Below, piece after piece: positions 52,326 through 59,941 of a DNA stretch of 64,000 nt. The notes below the pieces were generated by a model. That model saw only the letters and a list, made by a program, of their open reading frames with translations. It had not been told where the DNA came from and ran no database searches. The DNA is from Gordonia sp. SL306 (GTDB lineage: Bacteria; Actinomycetota; Actinomycetes; Mycobacteriales; Mycobacteriaceae): positions 1,240,001 through 1,304,000 of the forward strand of contig NZ_CP113063.1 of NCBI RefSeq assembly GCF_026625785.1, in the 5' to 3' direction. Made by a program: the position numbers and the translations under genes. Every line of letters starts with the position of its first letter. Position 1 is the stretch's first letter.

Positions 52326-53495
52326 GTGACCGTTCTGAGAATAATGTTCGACCGATATGACGCCCGATCCCTGGCCACGCTCATCAGCACCGGCGGGGTA
52401 CTTCCGCTGCCCATCGTCACATTGCTCGCGCCGGACACTCTTCGACCCGGCTCGCTCGTCCTGCTGCTGATCATCTGGTCGTTCATCGCAGCTGTGTTCG
52501 TGATCACTGCGATCCGCAGCCGACTCACCGACGCCGAGTTCGCCGTGCTCGGCGGTTTGGGCATCATCGGCATCTGCGGGACTGCCCTGATCCTGTCGAA
52601 CAAGACGTCAGCCATGGCGGTCCTAGCCCTCGTCGCGGCCATCCCGACCATCGCCGCGATCTCCCCGTCGATCCCGCTGATGTTGTCCCTCAGCTCGCTG
52701 GCAGCAGTCGGCGCGGTTGTGGTGCTCGCCGTGATTGCCGCGACACCGGCGGCGTTCGTCATCAGTGTCGGAGCGATCCTGGGGTCCATAACGGTGCCGC
52801 TCTTTCTGGTCATCGCCTTGCGGCGATCGCTGGAAGCCACCCTGGAACGCCAGACGCAACTGAGCGGTATCGACCCATTGACAGGGCTGCTGAACCGGCG
52901 TGGCTTCCTCAGCCGGGTCGCCCCACTGCTCTCCGCGGCACACGTCTCGACCGGCTGGGTCGGCATTCTGTTGATGGACATCGACCACTTCAAACGGGTC
53001 AACGACGTGTATGGGCACCTCGCCGGCGACGGGGTGTTGCTGACCACCGCTGCGGCTATTCGTGAGGTGGCCCCGCCCGGATCGGTGGTCTGTCGTTTCG
53101 GTGGCGAGGAGTTCCTGGTGTTCTGTGTGGCCCGGGACGAGGCGGAACTACGTATCGCGGCCGAGCGGTTCCGCCTCGCGGTCTCCGAGGCGGCTCCGGT
53201 GACAGTGAGTGTGGGAGGAGTCTGTGCCCCACTCATCGCTTCCAGTCGCTCACGCGGCGCATCAACCGACGAAGTCGTGAGCCAAATGCTCGACCGCGCG
53301 GACCACTGCGTCTATCAGGCGAAAACACAAGGCCGCGACCGCACAATCATCGAGCCGATGGATCCGGTGCTATGGCGTCGCCCCGCGGTCAATCCGGGGG
53401 CAGTCAAGCCTCATGACACCACCCTGCAGTACACCGTGTTCGAACTCTTCTCCCGGCAGCTGGGTACGGCGAATCAAGCCGCCGAACGCAGCTGA
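52326..53495 (+). CDS. Membrane diguanylate cyclase (GGDEF)
   Basis: A 389-residue protein with six or so N-terminal transmembrane helices (to about residue 170) and a GGDEF domain (about 180-350). Motifs are DPLTGLLNRRGF, LLMDIDHFKRVNDVYGHLAGD and the active-site FGGEEF, so c-di-GMP synthesis is expected. No RxxD inhibitory site is obvious five residues upstream of GGEEF. The GTG start is preceded by AGGGGAG. It overlaps the convergent acyltransferase-like gene by 22 bases. With the EAL protein at 32087 it brackets the polysaccharide locus. Confidence 0.9.
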   Translation: MTVLRIMFDRYDARSLATLISTGGVLPLPIVTLLAPDTLRPGSLVLLLIIWSFIAAVFVITAIRSRLTDAEFAVLGGLGIIGICGTALILSNKTSAMAVLALVAAIPTIAAISPSIPLMLSLSSLAAVGAVVVLAVIAATPAAFVISVGAILGSITVPLFLVIALRRSLEATLERQTQLSGIDPLTGLLNRRGFLSRVAPLLSAAHVSTGWVGILLMDIDHFKRVNDVYGHLAGDGVLLTTAAAIREVAPPGSVVCRFGGEEFLVFCVARDEAELRIAAERFRLAVSEAAPVTVSVGGVCAPLIASSRSRGASTDEVVSQMLDRADHCVYQAKTQGRDRTIIEPMDPVLWRRPAVNPGAVKPHDTTLQYTVFELFSRQLGTANQAAERS

Positions 53496-54271
53496 GCCAG
53501 ATCAGAGGTCCAGAGCGCATCCGCCTCGGCACGCATTCGGCTCCACGTCTGTGGTGACGTGTGCGCTTCGAGCCGCGCCAGGTCCCACCACATCAACTGC
53601 GTTCGATAGCGGTCGTCGGGAAACGGCGTCGGCGGGATCGACGTATCCACGCGGCCACCACCGGATTCCCAGCGCTTCAGGACGTGGTCGCCCGCGGTCG
53701 CCATCATGTGGCCCACACCGGCCATCTCCATGATCACAAGTCCGAGCCGGGCGAGCTGTCCGGCAACATCGCGCGCGACGGGCGAACGTTCGTCGACCCA
53801 CGCTGTCTTCACCTCCACGACCCCTTCGTCGAGCCGAGACTCGATCGCATTGACCAGTGGCACCTGCCCTGACTGGCCGGCCCACTCTTCCAGCGCGTGG
53901 GATTGAGCGGCGGCGACGAACCGATGCTGAACGCGCAGACCTCCGAGTACCTTCCTGTCCTCACCGATGACGGCGAAGAACCGGGCTGTGCTCTCGCCGT
54001 CGGCGACGAGGTCGGAGTCGAGTGCGGCGGCGCATCCGTGGCGGGTGTACGCCGCTGCAGCACCGCGCAGATATCGTCCCCACAGGCGCCGTTCGGCGTG
54101 TGGGGTCGCGGTGATGAGGGTGTACTGATTGCCACGCGTGAACCCGGTCCGATCGGATGGCGAATCCGAGAACGCACTACCGTCAAGAATCGCTGTCATC
54201 GCCGAGCGCCAGCCTTCCAGAGTGACACTTTGGACGGGTGACTGCTCTGGTCTGAGTTGCAGGCTTGCCAT
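53474..54271 (-). CDS. Acyltransferase-like protein next to the Rv1355c-like gene
   Basis: A 265-residue protein I recognise only by fold. Residues about 60-130 (LWGRYLRGAAAAYTRHGCAA, then GESTARFFAVIGEDRKVLGG) resemble GNAT-type N-acyl-amino-acid synthases. A later MEMAGVGHMMATAGDHVL segment fits the second half of such folds. It has no signal or membrane span. The start MASLQLRPEQ was chosen because 38 upstream residues run into the divergent promoter. It is divergent from the E1-like/nitroreductase gene, with 68 bases between starts, and probably works with it. Confidence 0.6.
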   Translation of the reverse strand: MASLQLRPEQSPVQSVTLEGWRSAMTAILDGSAFSDSPSDRTGFTRGNQYTLITATPHAERRLWGRYLRGAAAAYTRHGCAAALDSDLVADGESTARFFAVIGEDRKVLGGLRVQHRFVAAAQSHALEEWAGQSGQVPLVNAIESRLDEGVVEVKTAWVDERSPVARDVAGQLARLGLVIMEMAGVGHMMATAGDHVLKRWESGGGRVDTSIPPTPFPDDRYRTQLMWWDLARLEAHTSPQTWSRMRAEADALWTSDLAQLRSAA

Positions 54272-54339
54272 GCTGCACAGTTTGCGCGGGCACCCTCTTG
54301 GGAACTTACCGGACTGGTAGCGTGGCAAACTAATTTTGC

Positions 54340-56469
54340 GTGAGCCCAGATACCAGGAACCCCTTTCCAGACGACGCCGTCGCAACGATTTACACCGAAG
54401 GCTCAGTTCCCGCAGCCCTGGCCGACGACCCCATTCTGGATGTACTCGACATCACCCCAGGAGCATCGGCGGCCCTCAGCCAGTTGTTACCACGGCCGAC
54501 GAGGAATCTGCTCGATGAACCTGCACGGTATGTGCACTTTCCGTGGCGGCGCGCGCTGATCAGAATTCCCGGCCCGAACTCGTATCGACGACTCCGACTC
54601 GACCGCAACAGACACAAGATAACGCTCGCCGAGCACGACTGTGCCGCCCGTTTACGAATCGGAATCGTCGGCTTGAGCGTCGGTCATGCGATTGCGTTGA
54701 CCCTCGCGCTCGAGGGGCTCGCCGGTGAGTTTCGTCTGGCCGACTTCGATTCTCTGGAAGTGACCAATCTCAACCGCGTCCCCGGATCGCTGGTCGATCT
54801 GGAAATCAACAAGTCTGTCGTTGCCGCGCGCCGGATCGTGGAAATTGATCCGTACGTGAGGACATATCCGTTCACCGACGGAATAACGACAGGAAATATC
54901 GACGAATTCCTCGCCGGTCTCGACCTCGTCATCGAGGAGTGTGACTCCTTCGATGTCAAGGTCCTCATCCGACAACACTGCCGGCAGCTCGGCATCCCGG
55001 TCCTGATGGAGACCAGCGACGGAGGAACCCTCGACATCGAACGCTTCGACCTCGAACCGCAGCGTCCGCTGTTCCACGGCCTGGCCGGCGACTTGAACAT
55101 CGACGATCTCGTCGATCTCGACCGCGCCGCCCTCACGCCACTCGCGGTGAGAGTGCTCGAACCTGCCAAGGTCACGGCGCCGATGGCGGCCTCGGCGATC
55201 GAGCTCGGTCACACCGTCACCGCGTGGCCGCAGTTGGGTGGCGACGTCCTGCTCGGCGGTGCGACCGTCGCCGCGGCCGTACGCAGGTTCGTGCAGGGCC
55301 GGCCGCTGCCGTCGGGACGCGTGCGGTTCGACCGCGATGCGTGGCTGGACGACATCGCCGACCCCCTCGCGCTGCAGCCACCGCCGGCCTCCGCGCCGAC
55401 GACGCCCGAACCGCCGCTCACCGACGGCATGTCCGGTCGTGATCTGGTCGCCTATGCGGCGTCGCGAGCGCCCTCGGCGGGGAACCAGCAGCCGTGGGAG
55501 ATCATCGCTGATGAACGATCGGTGACGATCCTGCTCGACCCGACGCGAACGTCGATCCTCGATGTCGGCCACCGGGCCTCTGCCGTGGCGGTAGGGGCGG
55601 CGGCCTACAACGCCCGAGTCGCCGCCACGAGCCGCGGACTGCAGGTCGAGACTCAGATCGTCGGCGCCGGCGACAGGCTCGGCGTGCGGATCGCGTTCGA
55701 CGGCGCCACGAACGCCGACCTCCCGCCTACTGTCACCGACCTGTCAGCAGTGTTGGCCCGCGGCACCCGTCGTGGACACGGTGACGGTTCTCCGATGCCC
55801 GCAGCGGATGCGGCCCGAGTGGCCGCCGCCGCCGACACCGAACACACTCGGGCTATCGTGCTGACCGATCGAGCCGACGTCGAGCACTACGCGTCCATCG
55901 CGGCACGCTCTGATCGCATCCGGTTCCTGACGCCCGATCTGCATCGCGAGATGTTCGCCGAGCTGACCGACGACCCCGGCGATCAGACCGGCATCGACAT
56001 CGAATCGCTCGCCCTGCCGGCGGCGATGAAGGGAATGTTCGAGGTGCTACGGCGGCCCGAAGTGATGGCACTCCTCGACGACTGGGACGGTGGCGAGGCG
56101 TTGGGCGCCGACGCGGCGGCCCGAGTGACGTCCTCCTCCGCACTGGTCATCGTGGTGCAGGACAGCAACGATCTGGCGGCCTACACAAACGCCGGCCAAA
56201 TCACCGAGCAGGTGTGGCTGACCGCCGAATCGTTGGGCTTCGCGGTGCATCCGGTGACCCCGGCATTCCTCTACGCCTCCGATGACGCGTCCGCGCGCGG
56301 TCTGTCGGACGGACACGGCGACGAACTCGCCGAGCTTCGCCGCTCGATGCTGACGGCCTGGCCGTTGCGCAACGGCGAGGCACCGACGATCGTGTTACGG
56401 CTCTCGCGCTCGACCGAGTATCCGGCGATGAGCCGACGAGAGCCGGTTGATCGCTCGGTCGCCCGGTGA
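54340..56469 (+). CDS. E1-like (ThiF) and nitroreductase-domain fusion, Rv1355c-like
   Basis: A 709-residue protein similar in layout to Rv1355c (MoeY) of M. tuberculosis. Residues about 100-330 are an E1/ThiF-type adenylation fold: GIVGLSVG (108-115), DFDSLEVTNLNR with Asp135/Asp137 and Arg146, and Lys158. Residues about 355-709 are a nitroreductase-like domain starting YAASRAPSAGNQQPWEI. Both enzyme types occur in peptide-modifying and cofactor pathways, but a substrate is unknown. The GTG start is close to the divergent acyltransferase-like gene. Its stop is adjacent to the convergent LLM oxidoreductase. Confidence 0.8.
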   Translation: MSPDTRNPFPDDAVATIYTEGSVPAALADDPILDVLDITPGASAALSQLLPRPTRNLLDEPARYVHFPWRRALIRIPGPNSYRRLRLDRNRHKITLAEHDCAARLRIGIVGLSVGHAIALTLALEGLAGEFRLADFDSLEVTNLNRVPGSLVDLEINKSVVAARRIVEIDPYVRTYPFTDGITTGNIDEFLAGLDLVIEECDSFDVKVLIRQHCRQLGIPVLMETSDGGTLDIERFDLEPQRPLFHGLAGDLNIDDLVDLDRAALTPLAVRVLEPAKVTAPMAASAIELGHTVTAWPQLGGDVLLGGATVAAAVRRFVQGRPLPSGRVRFDRDAWLDDIADPLALQPPPASAPTTPEPPLTDGMSGRDLVAYAASRAPSAGNQQPWEIIADERSVTILLDPTRTSILDVGHRASAVAVGAAAYNARVAATSRGLQVETQIVGAGDRLGVRIAFDGATNADLPPTVTDLSAVLARGTRRGHGDGSPMPAADAARVAAAADTEHTRAIVLTDRADVEHYASIAARSDRIRFLTPDLHREMFAELTDDPGDQTGIDIESLALPAAMKGMFEVLRRPEVMALLDDWDGGEALGADAAARVTSSSALVIVVQDSNDLAAYTNAGQITEQVWLTAESLGFAVHPVTPAFLYASDDASARGLSDGHGDELAELRRSMLTAWPLRNGEAPTIVLRLSRSTEYPAMSRREPVDRSVAR

Positions 56470-57534
56470 TCAGCCCACAACCCCCCGCAGGATCTCCATG
56501 TCCGCCACCCGCTCCTTGTGCGACCCGGCCGCCGGCGTCGCGAGCAAGCAGCCGACCCCGGCACCGCGGAAGGCCTCGACGCGTTCCGCAACCAGCGAGC
56601 GCGGACCGATCAGCGACATCGCACGCACGAGTTCGTCCGGCACGGCTTCGGCGGCCTCGGCCTTCTTCCCGTCGAGGTAGAGGTCCTGGATGATCTTGGC
56701 CTCATCGACATAGCCATAACGCTGCGCGAGGGTGTTGTAGAAGTTCTTACCGCGAGCTCCCATGCCGCCGATGTACAGCGCGGCGTGGTGGCGGACCGCC
56801 TGTAGCGCGTTCTCGACCTCCTGCTCGTCGTCGGAGATGAGGGTCGCGGCCTGCACCACGATCTTCAGCGGCGGCAGCGACGGATCGCGCTTGGCCTTAC
56901 CCGCGGCCAGCGGTTCGCCGAACGCGGCATCGACGAACTCGGGGTGGAACAGGAACGGCTGGAACTCCTCGAACATCTCGGCGGCGAGCTCAGTGTTCTT
57001 GGGACCGATAGCCGCGAGCAACATCGGGATCTTGTCGCGGACCGGGTGGTTGATGATCTTCAGCGGCTTGCCGAGCCCGGTGCCGCCATCCTCCTTGGTG
57101 AGAGGGAGGGTGTAGTGCTTGCCCTGGTAGTCGGACTTCTCGCGCTTCCAGATCTTGCGGCAGATCTCGGCATGCTCGCGGGCACGCCCGACCGGATAGT
57201 CGTACTTGACGCCGTGGAAACCCTCGATGACTTGGGGACCCGAAGCGCCGATGCCGAGGATCGCCCGGCCACCGCTGATGTAGTCGAGGCCGGCCGCGGT
57301 CATCGCGAGGTTCGTCGGGGTGCGTGAGTACATGGGCAGAATTGCGGTCTGCAGTTCCATCTTCTCGGTCTTGGCCGCGATGTAACCGAGCTGGCTGACG
57401 GCATCGAAGCTGTACGCCTCGGGAACTGCGATGCGGTCGACGCCGACCGATTCGAAGTCGGCGAGGTTGTTGATGGTCTCGCGGAAATCGCCCGCGTAGT
57501 TGATCGGCATTCCGAGCGTCATCGCAGCAGTCAT
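56470..57534 (-). CDS. LLM-class F420-dependent oxidoreductase
   Basis: A 354-residue luciferase-like monooxygenase-fold enzyme. Motifs include TLGMPINYAGDFRETINNLA, VDRIAVPEAYSFDAVSQLGY, ILPMYSRTPTNLAMTAAGLD and RAILGIGASGPQVIEGFHG, typical of actinobacterial F420-dependent LLM proteins. The substrate cannot be told. It converges on the Rv1355c-like gene with no gap between stops and is divergent from pitA, with 233 bases between starts. Confidence 0.87.
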   Translation of the reverse strand: MTAAMTLGMPINYAGDFRETINNLADFESVGVDRIAVPEAYSFDAVSQLGYIAAKTEKMELQTAILPMYSRTPTNLAMTAAGLDYISGGRAILGIGASGPQVIEGFHGVKYDYPVGRAREHAEICRKIWKREKSDYQGKHYTLPLTKEDGGTGLGKPLKIINHPVRDKIPMLLAAIGPKNTELAAEMFEEFQPFLFHPEFVDAAFGEPLAAGKAKRDPSLPPLKIVVQAATLISDDEQEVENALQAVRHHAALYIGGMGARGKNFYNTLAQRYGYVDEAKIIQDLYLDGKKAEAAEAVPDELVRAMSLIGPRSLVAERVEAFRGAGVGCLLATPAAGSHKERVADMEILRGVVG

Positions 57535-57654
57535 GGTCGGATTCTTCCACAGCTGTCGTGCGGGTCACACAGCTGCCCGAGCGCTCGATCTGCCCGGCCG
57601 ACAAAGCCCTGGGGCCGCGAGCCCGCCCGGCCGGTGGCGGATTGACGGCGGCAA

Positions 57655-57672
57655 CATGAACAACGGATGAAC
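57655..57672 (-). promoter_or_regulatory. PHO-box-like direct repeat upstream of pitA
   Basis: Read on the minus strand, GTTCATC and GTTCATG occur 11 bases apart, separated by four bases (CGTT). This is the spacing of actinobacterial PHO boxes (GTTCACC-N4-GTTCACC type) bound by PhoP/RegX3. It lies 96 bases before the pitA start. A phosphate-transporter target fits, but the repeat is on the opposite strand and the match is not perfect, so this is a prediction. Confidence 0.55.
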
Positions 57673-57767
57673 ATATCGAGCTTCTTGGCAAACTCCCAGG
57701 TCAAATCGAACATTTCAGGCGTTCAAGGGTTAGGTGACCGGGCCTGCGGGACCGCATCATATTGAGT

Positions 57768-59000
57768 ATGACCGGAGAGATGCTGATTCTTGTGCTGCTG
57801 GTGATCACGGCACTTGGCTTCGACTTCACCAACGGATTCCATGACACCGGCAACGCCATGGCGACATCGATCGCCACCGGCGCACTCAAGCCGAAGGTCG
57901 CCGTCGGGCTCTCGGCGATCCTGAACCTCGTCGGCGCGTTCCTGTCAGTCGAGGTCGCGGCCACCATCACCAAGGAAGTGCTGAACATCCAGCAGACCTC
58001 CGGTGACGACAAGGGCGACATCATCAGTGGCCTGACGCCCACCACCGCACTGCTGATCATCTTCGCCGGCCTCATCGGCGGCATCCTCTGGAACCTGTTC
58101 ACCTGGCTCTTCGGCCTGCCGTCGAGCTCGTCGCATGCACTCTTCGGCGGCCTGATCGGCTCGGGTATCGCAGCGCTCGGGATGTCCGGCATCAACTGGC
58201 ACGGCGTGTTCTCGAAGATCATCGTGCCCGCGCTACTCGCTCCCGTGATCGCCTGCCTGGTTGCCTCCTGCGGCACCTGGATGGTCTTCGCGATCACCAA
58301 GAGGATCGCCGAGAGCAAGAAGGAGGAGGGCTTCCGGTACGGCCAGATCGCCAGCGCATCACTGGTTTCCCTCGCTCACGGCACCGGCGACGCGCAGAAG
58401 ACGATGGGCGTCATCGCGATGGCCCTGATCGTGACCGGTCACCTCGATGCGTCGTCGGTCAGCCACGGTCTGCCGTTCTGGATCGTGTTCAGCTGCGCCG
58501 GCATGATCGCGCTCGGCACCTACCTGGGTGGCTGGCGCATCATCCGAACCCTGGGCAAGGGCCTGGTCGAGATCAGCTCGCCGCAGGGCATGGCAGCCGA
58601 GGCATCGTCGGCGGCCATCATCCTCACCTCCAGCGCCGCAGGCATGGCGCTCTCCACCACGCAGGTTGCGACCGGCTCGATCCTCGGCTCGGGAGTCGGT
58701 AAGAAGGGCGCCCAGGTCCGCTGGGCTGTCGCGGGCCGCATGGCCATCGCCTGGGTGACCACCCTGCCGGCCGCCGGCCTGGTCGGCGCGCTCTGCTTCG
58801 GCATCGCCCACCTGCTCGGCAACGCCCTGGGTGCGGTGGTGATCTTCGGACTCCTGATCGTCGCGTCGGGCTACATGTACTGGCGCGCACAGCAGAACAA
58901 GGTCGACGCCAGCAACGTCAACGCCGAATGGGACGACTCCACCAACTCGATCATCCCGGCCGAGACCGCCGTCGCCGAAGCCAAGGCCCCGGTCGCCTGA
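57768..59000 (+). CDS. pitA: PiT-family inorganic phosphate transporter
   Basis: A 410-residue permease of the PiT family, moving phosphate (often with a metal and a proton) across the cytoplasmic membrane. The two PiT signatures are present: FDFTNGFHDTGNAMATSI near the start and SLAHGTGDAQKTMGVIA in the second half, with about 10 transmembrane segments and GLPSSSSHALFGGLIGSG. It corresponds to Rv0545c by neighbours (Rv0544c- and Rv0543c-like genes and menE follow). The first in-frame ATG is used; a TTG two codons earlier is possible. Confidence 0.95.
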   Translation: MTGEMLILVLLVITALGFDFTNGFHDTGNAMATSIATGALKPKVAVGLSAILNLVGAFLSVEVAATITKEVLNIQQTSGDDKGDIISGLTPTTALLIIFAGLIGGILWNLFTWLFGLPSSSSHALFGGLIGSGIAALGMSGINWHGVFSKIIVPALLAPVIACLVASCGTWMVFAITKRIAESKKEEGFRYGQIASASLVSLAHGTGDAQKTMGVIAMALIVTGHLDASSVSHGLPFWIVFSCAGMIALGTYLGGWRIIRTLGKGLVEISSPQGMAAEASSAAIILTSSAAGMALSTTQVATGSILGSGVGKKGAQVRWAVAGRMAIAWVTTLPAAGLVGALCFGIAHLLGNALGAVVIFGLLIVASGYMYWRAQQNKVDASNVNAEWDDSTNSIIPAETAVAEAKAPVA

Positions 59001-59066
59001 CCCGCCGCCTCTCCACTGTCGCCTGACCGGCCGCTGACGCCGTCAGACACGAAAGGACAAACCTCG

Positions 59067-59348
59067 ATGGACATCGTCGAAGCGATCGGCAAGGTTCTGA
59101 TCGTCGGACTCATCTTCGGCGCCGGCCTACCCGCCCTGTTCGCGTTCGGGCTTCGGTTCCACGCCGAGGGCGCATCCGAGACCAACGCCGACGGCACTGT
59201 GTCGCAGGGCAATCCGGCCATGCGGGCGCTCGGGTATGTGATCTTCGGCGTGGTCGGACTGCTGATCCTGCTCGGTCTCCTGTGGATCACCCGGCAGACG
59301 ATCTTCTACTACACCGACATCAAGATCTTCCCGTTCGGCTACAAGTAG
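59067..59348 (+). CDS. Two-span membrane protein, Rv0544c-like
   Basis: A 93-residue protein with two transmembrane helices (VLIVGLIFGAGLPALFAFGL and LGYVIFGVVGLLILLGLLW) and a short loop. It follows pitA by 66 bases on the same strand, with GAAAGGAC before the ATG. The order pitA, this gene, DUF3349, menE is that of Rv0545c-Rv0542c. Function unknown; a role with PitA is suggested only by position. Confidence 0.85.
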   Translation: MDIVEAIGKVLIVGLIFGAGLPALFAFGLRFHAEGASETNADGTVSQGNPAMRALGYVIFGVVGLLILLGLLWITRQTIFYYTDIKIFPFGYK

Positions 59349-59479
59349 GCGTTTCCGTCGTCAAGGTTTGCTCAAACCAGGTCTGCTCATCATCGTCACT
59401 GTCGGGATCTTCGCCTGACCACATACAATCGCGGCAGAAGAGTCTGCGCTGCCGTCGGGGAAGAAAGGGGGCCGCATCC

Positions 59480-59941
59480 GTGGATCGACCACAGTTCCTC
59501 CAGCGAATCGTCGAGTGGCTGCGTGCCGGCTACCCCGACGGAGTGCCGCAGGGTGATTACATCCCGCTCGTCGCGCTGCTACGGCGCCAGTTGACGGAGG
59601 ACGAGGTCCAGGAGGTCTCCGTCGACCTCATCGCCGAGTCCCCGCCTCCCCCGGAACCCATCTCCAAGATCGACGCCGCGGTCCGGATCACCAAGGTCAC
59701 CCATGAACTCCCCCACGAGGCAGACATCGCCCGCGTCCGTTCCCACCTCGAGGCATCGGGATGGCCATTCGACGACAGCCCCCTTGCCTCGGCCACCCCG
59801 GACAATCCGTCGACGGACCCCGGCGACCCGCCGACGGCAACCGAGAATCCGTCGACAGCAACCGATGATCCGTCGAGCGGGCACACAAATCCCCCGACCG
59901 GGCGAGACGAGACCGATGACCCCGACGGTGATGAGTCCTGA
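59480..59941 (+). CDS. DUF3349 protein with repeat-encoded tail (Rv0543c-like)
   Basis: A 153-residue protein. Residues 1-95 form the DUF3349 domain: VDRPQFLQRIVEWLRAGYPD, VPQGDYIPLVALLRRQLT and RITKVTHELPHEADIARVR. The mycobacterial homologue Rv0543c stops at about 100 residues as I recall. Here a 50-residue tail rich in Pro, Thr, Ser and Asp follows, encoded by a 21-base repeat that gives a seven-residue period (PPTATEN, PSTATDD, PSSGHTN). The GTG start fits the domain boundary. menE overlaps its stop. Confidence 0.82.
   Translation: MDRPQFLQRIVEWLRAGYPDGVPQGDYIPLVALLRRQLTEDEVQEVSVDLIAESPPPPEPISKIDAAVRITKVTHELPHEADIARVRSHLEASGWPFDDSPLASATPDNPSTDPGDPPTATENPSTATDDPSSGHTNPPTGRDETDDPDGDES
59807..59890. 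repeat. 21-base phased repeat (copy 3, translated)
   Basis: Units start at 59807, 59828, 59849 and 59870, each exactly 21 bases apart, with cores CCGTCGACGG, CCGCCGACGGCAACCGAGAAT and CCGTCGACAGCAACCGATGAT. Because 21 is a multiple of three the repeat stays in frame within the DUF3349 gene. The intergenic copy at 28106 shares the core GCCGACGGCAACC. Confidence 0.8.
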
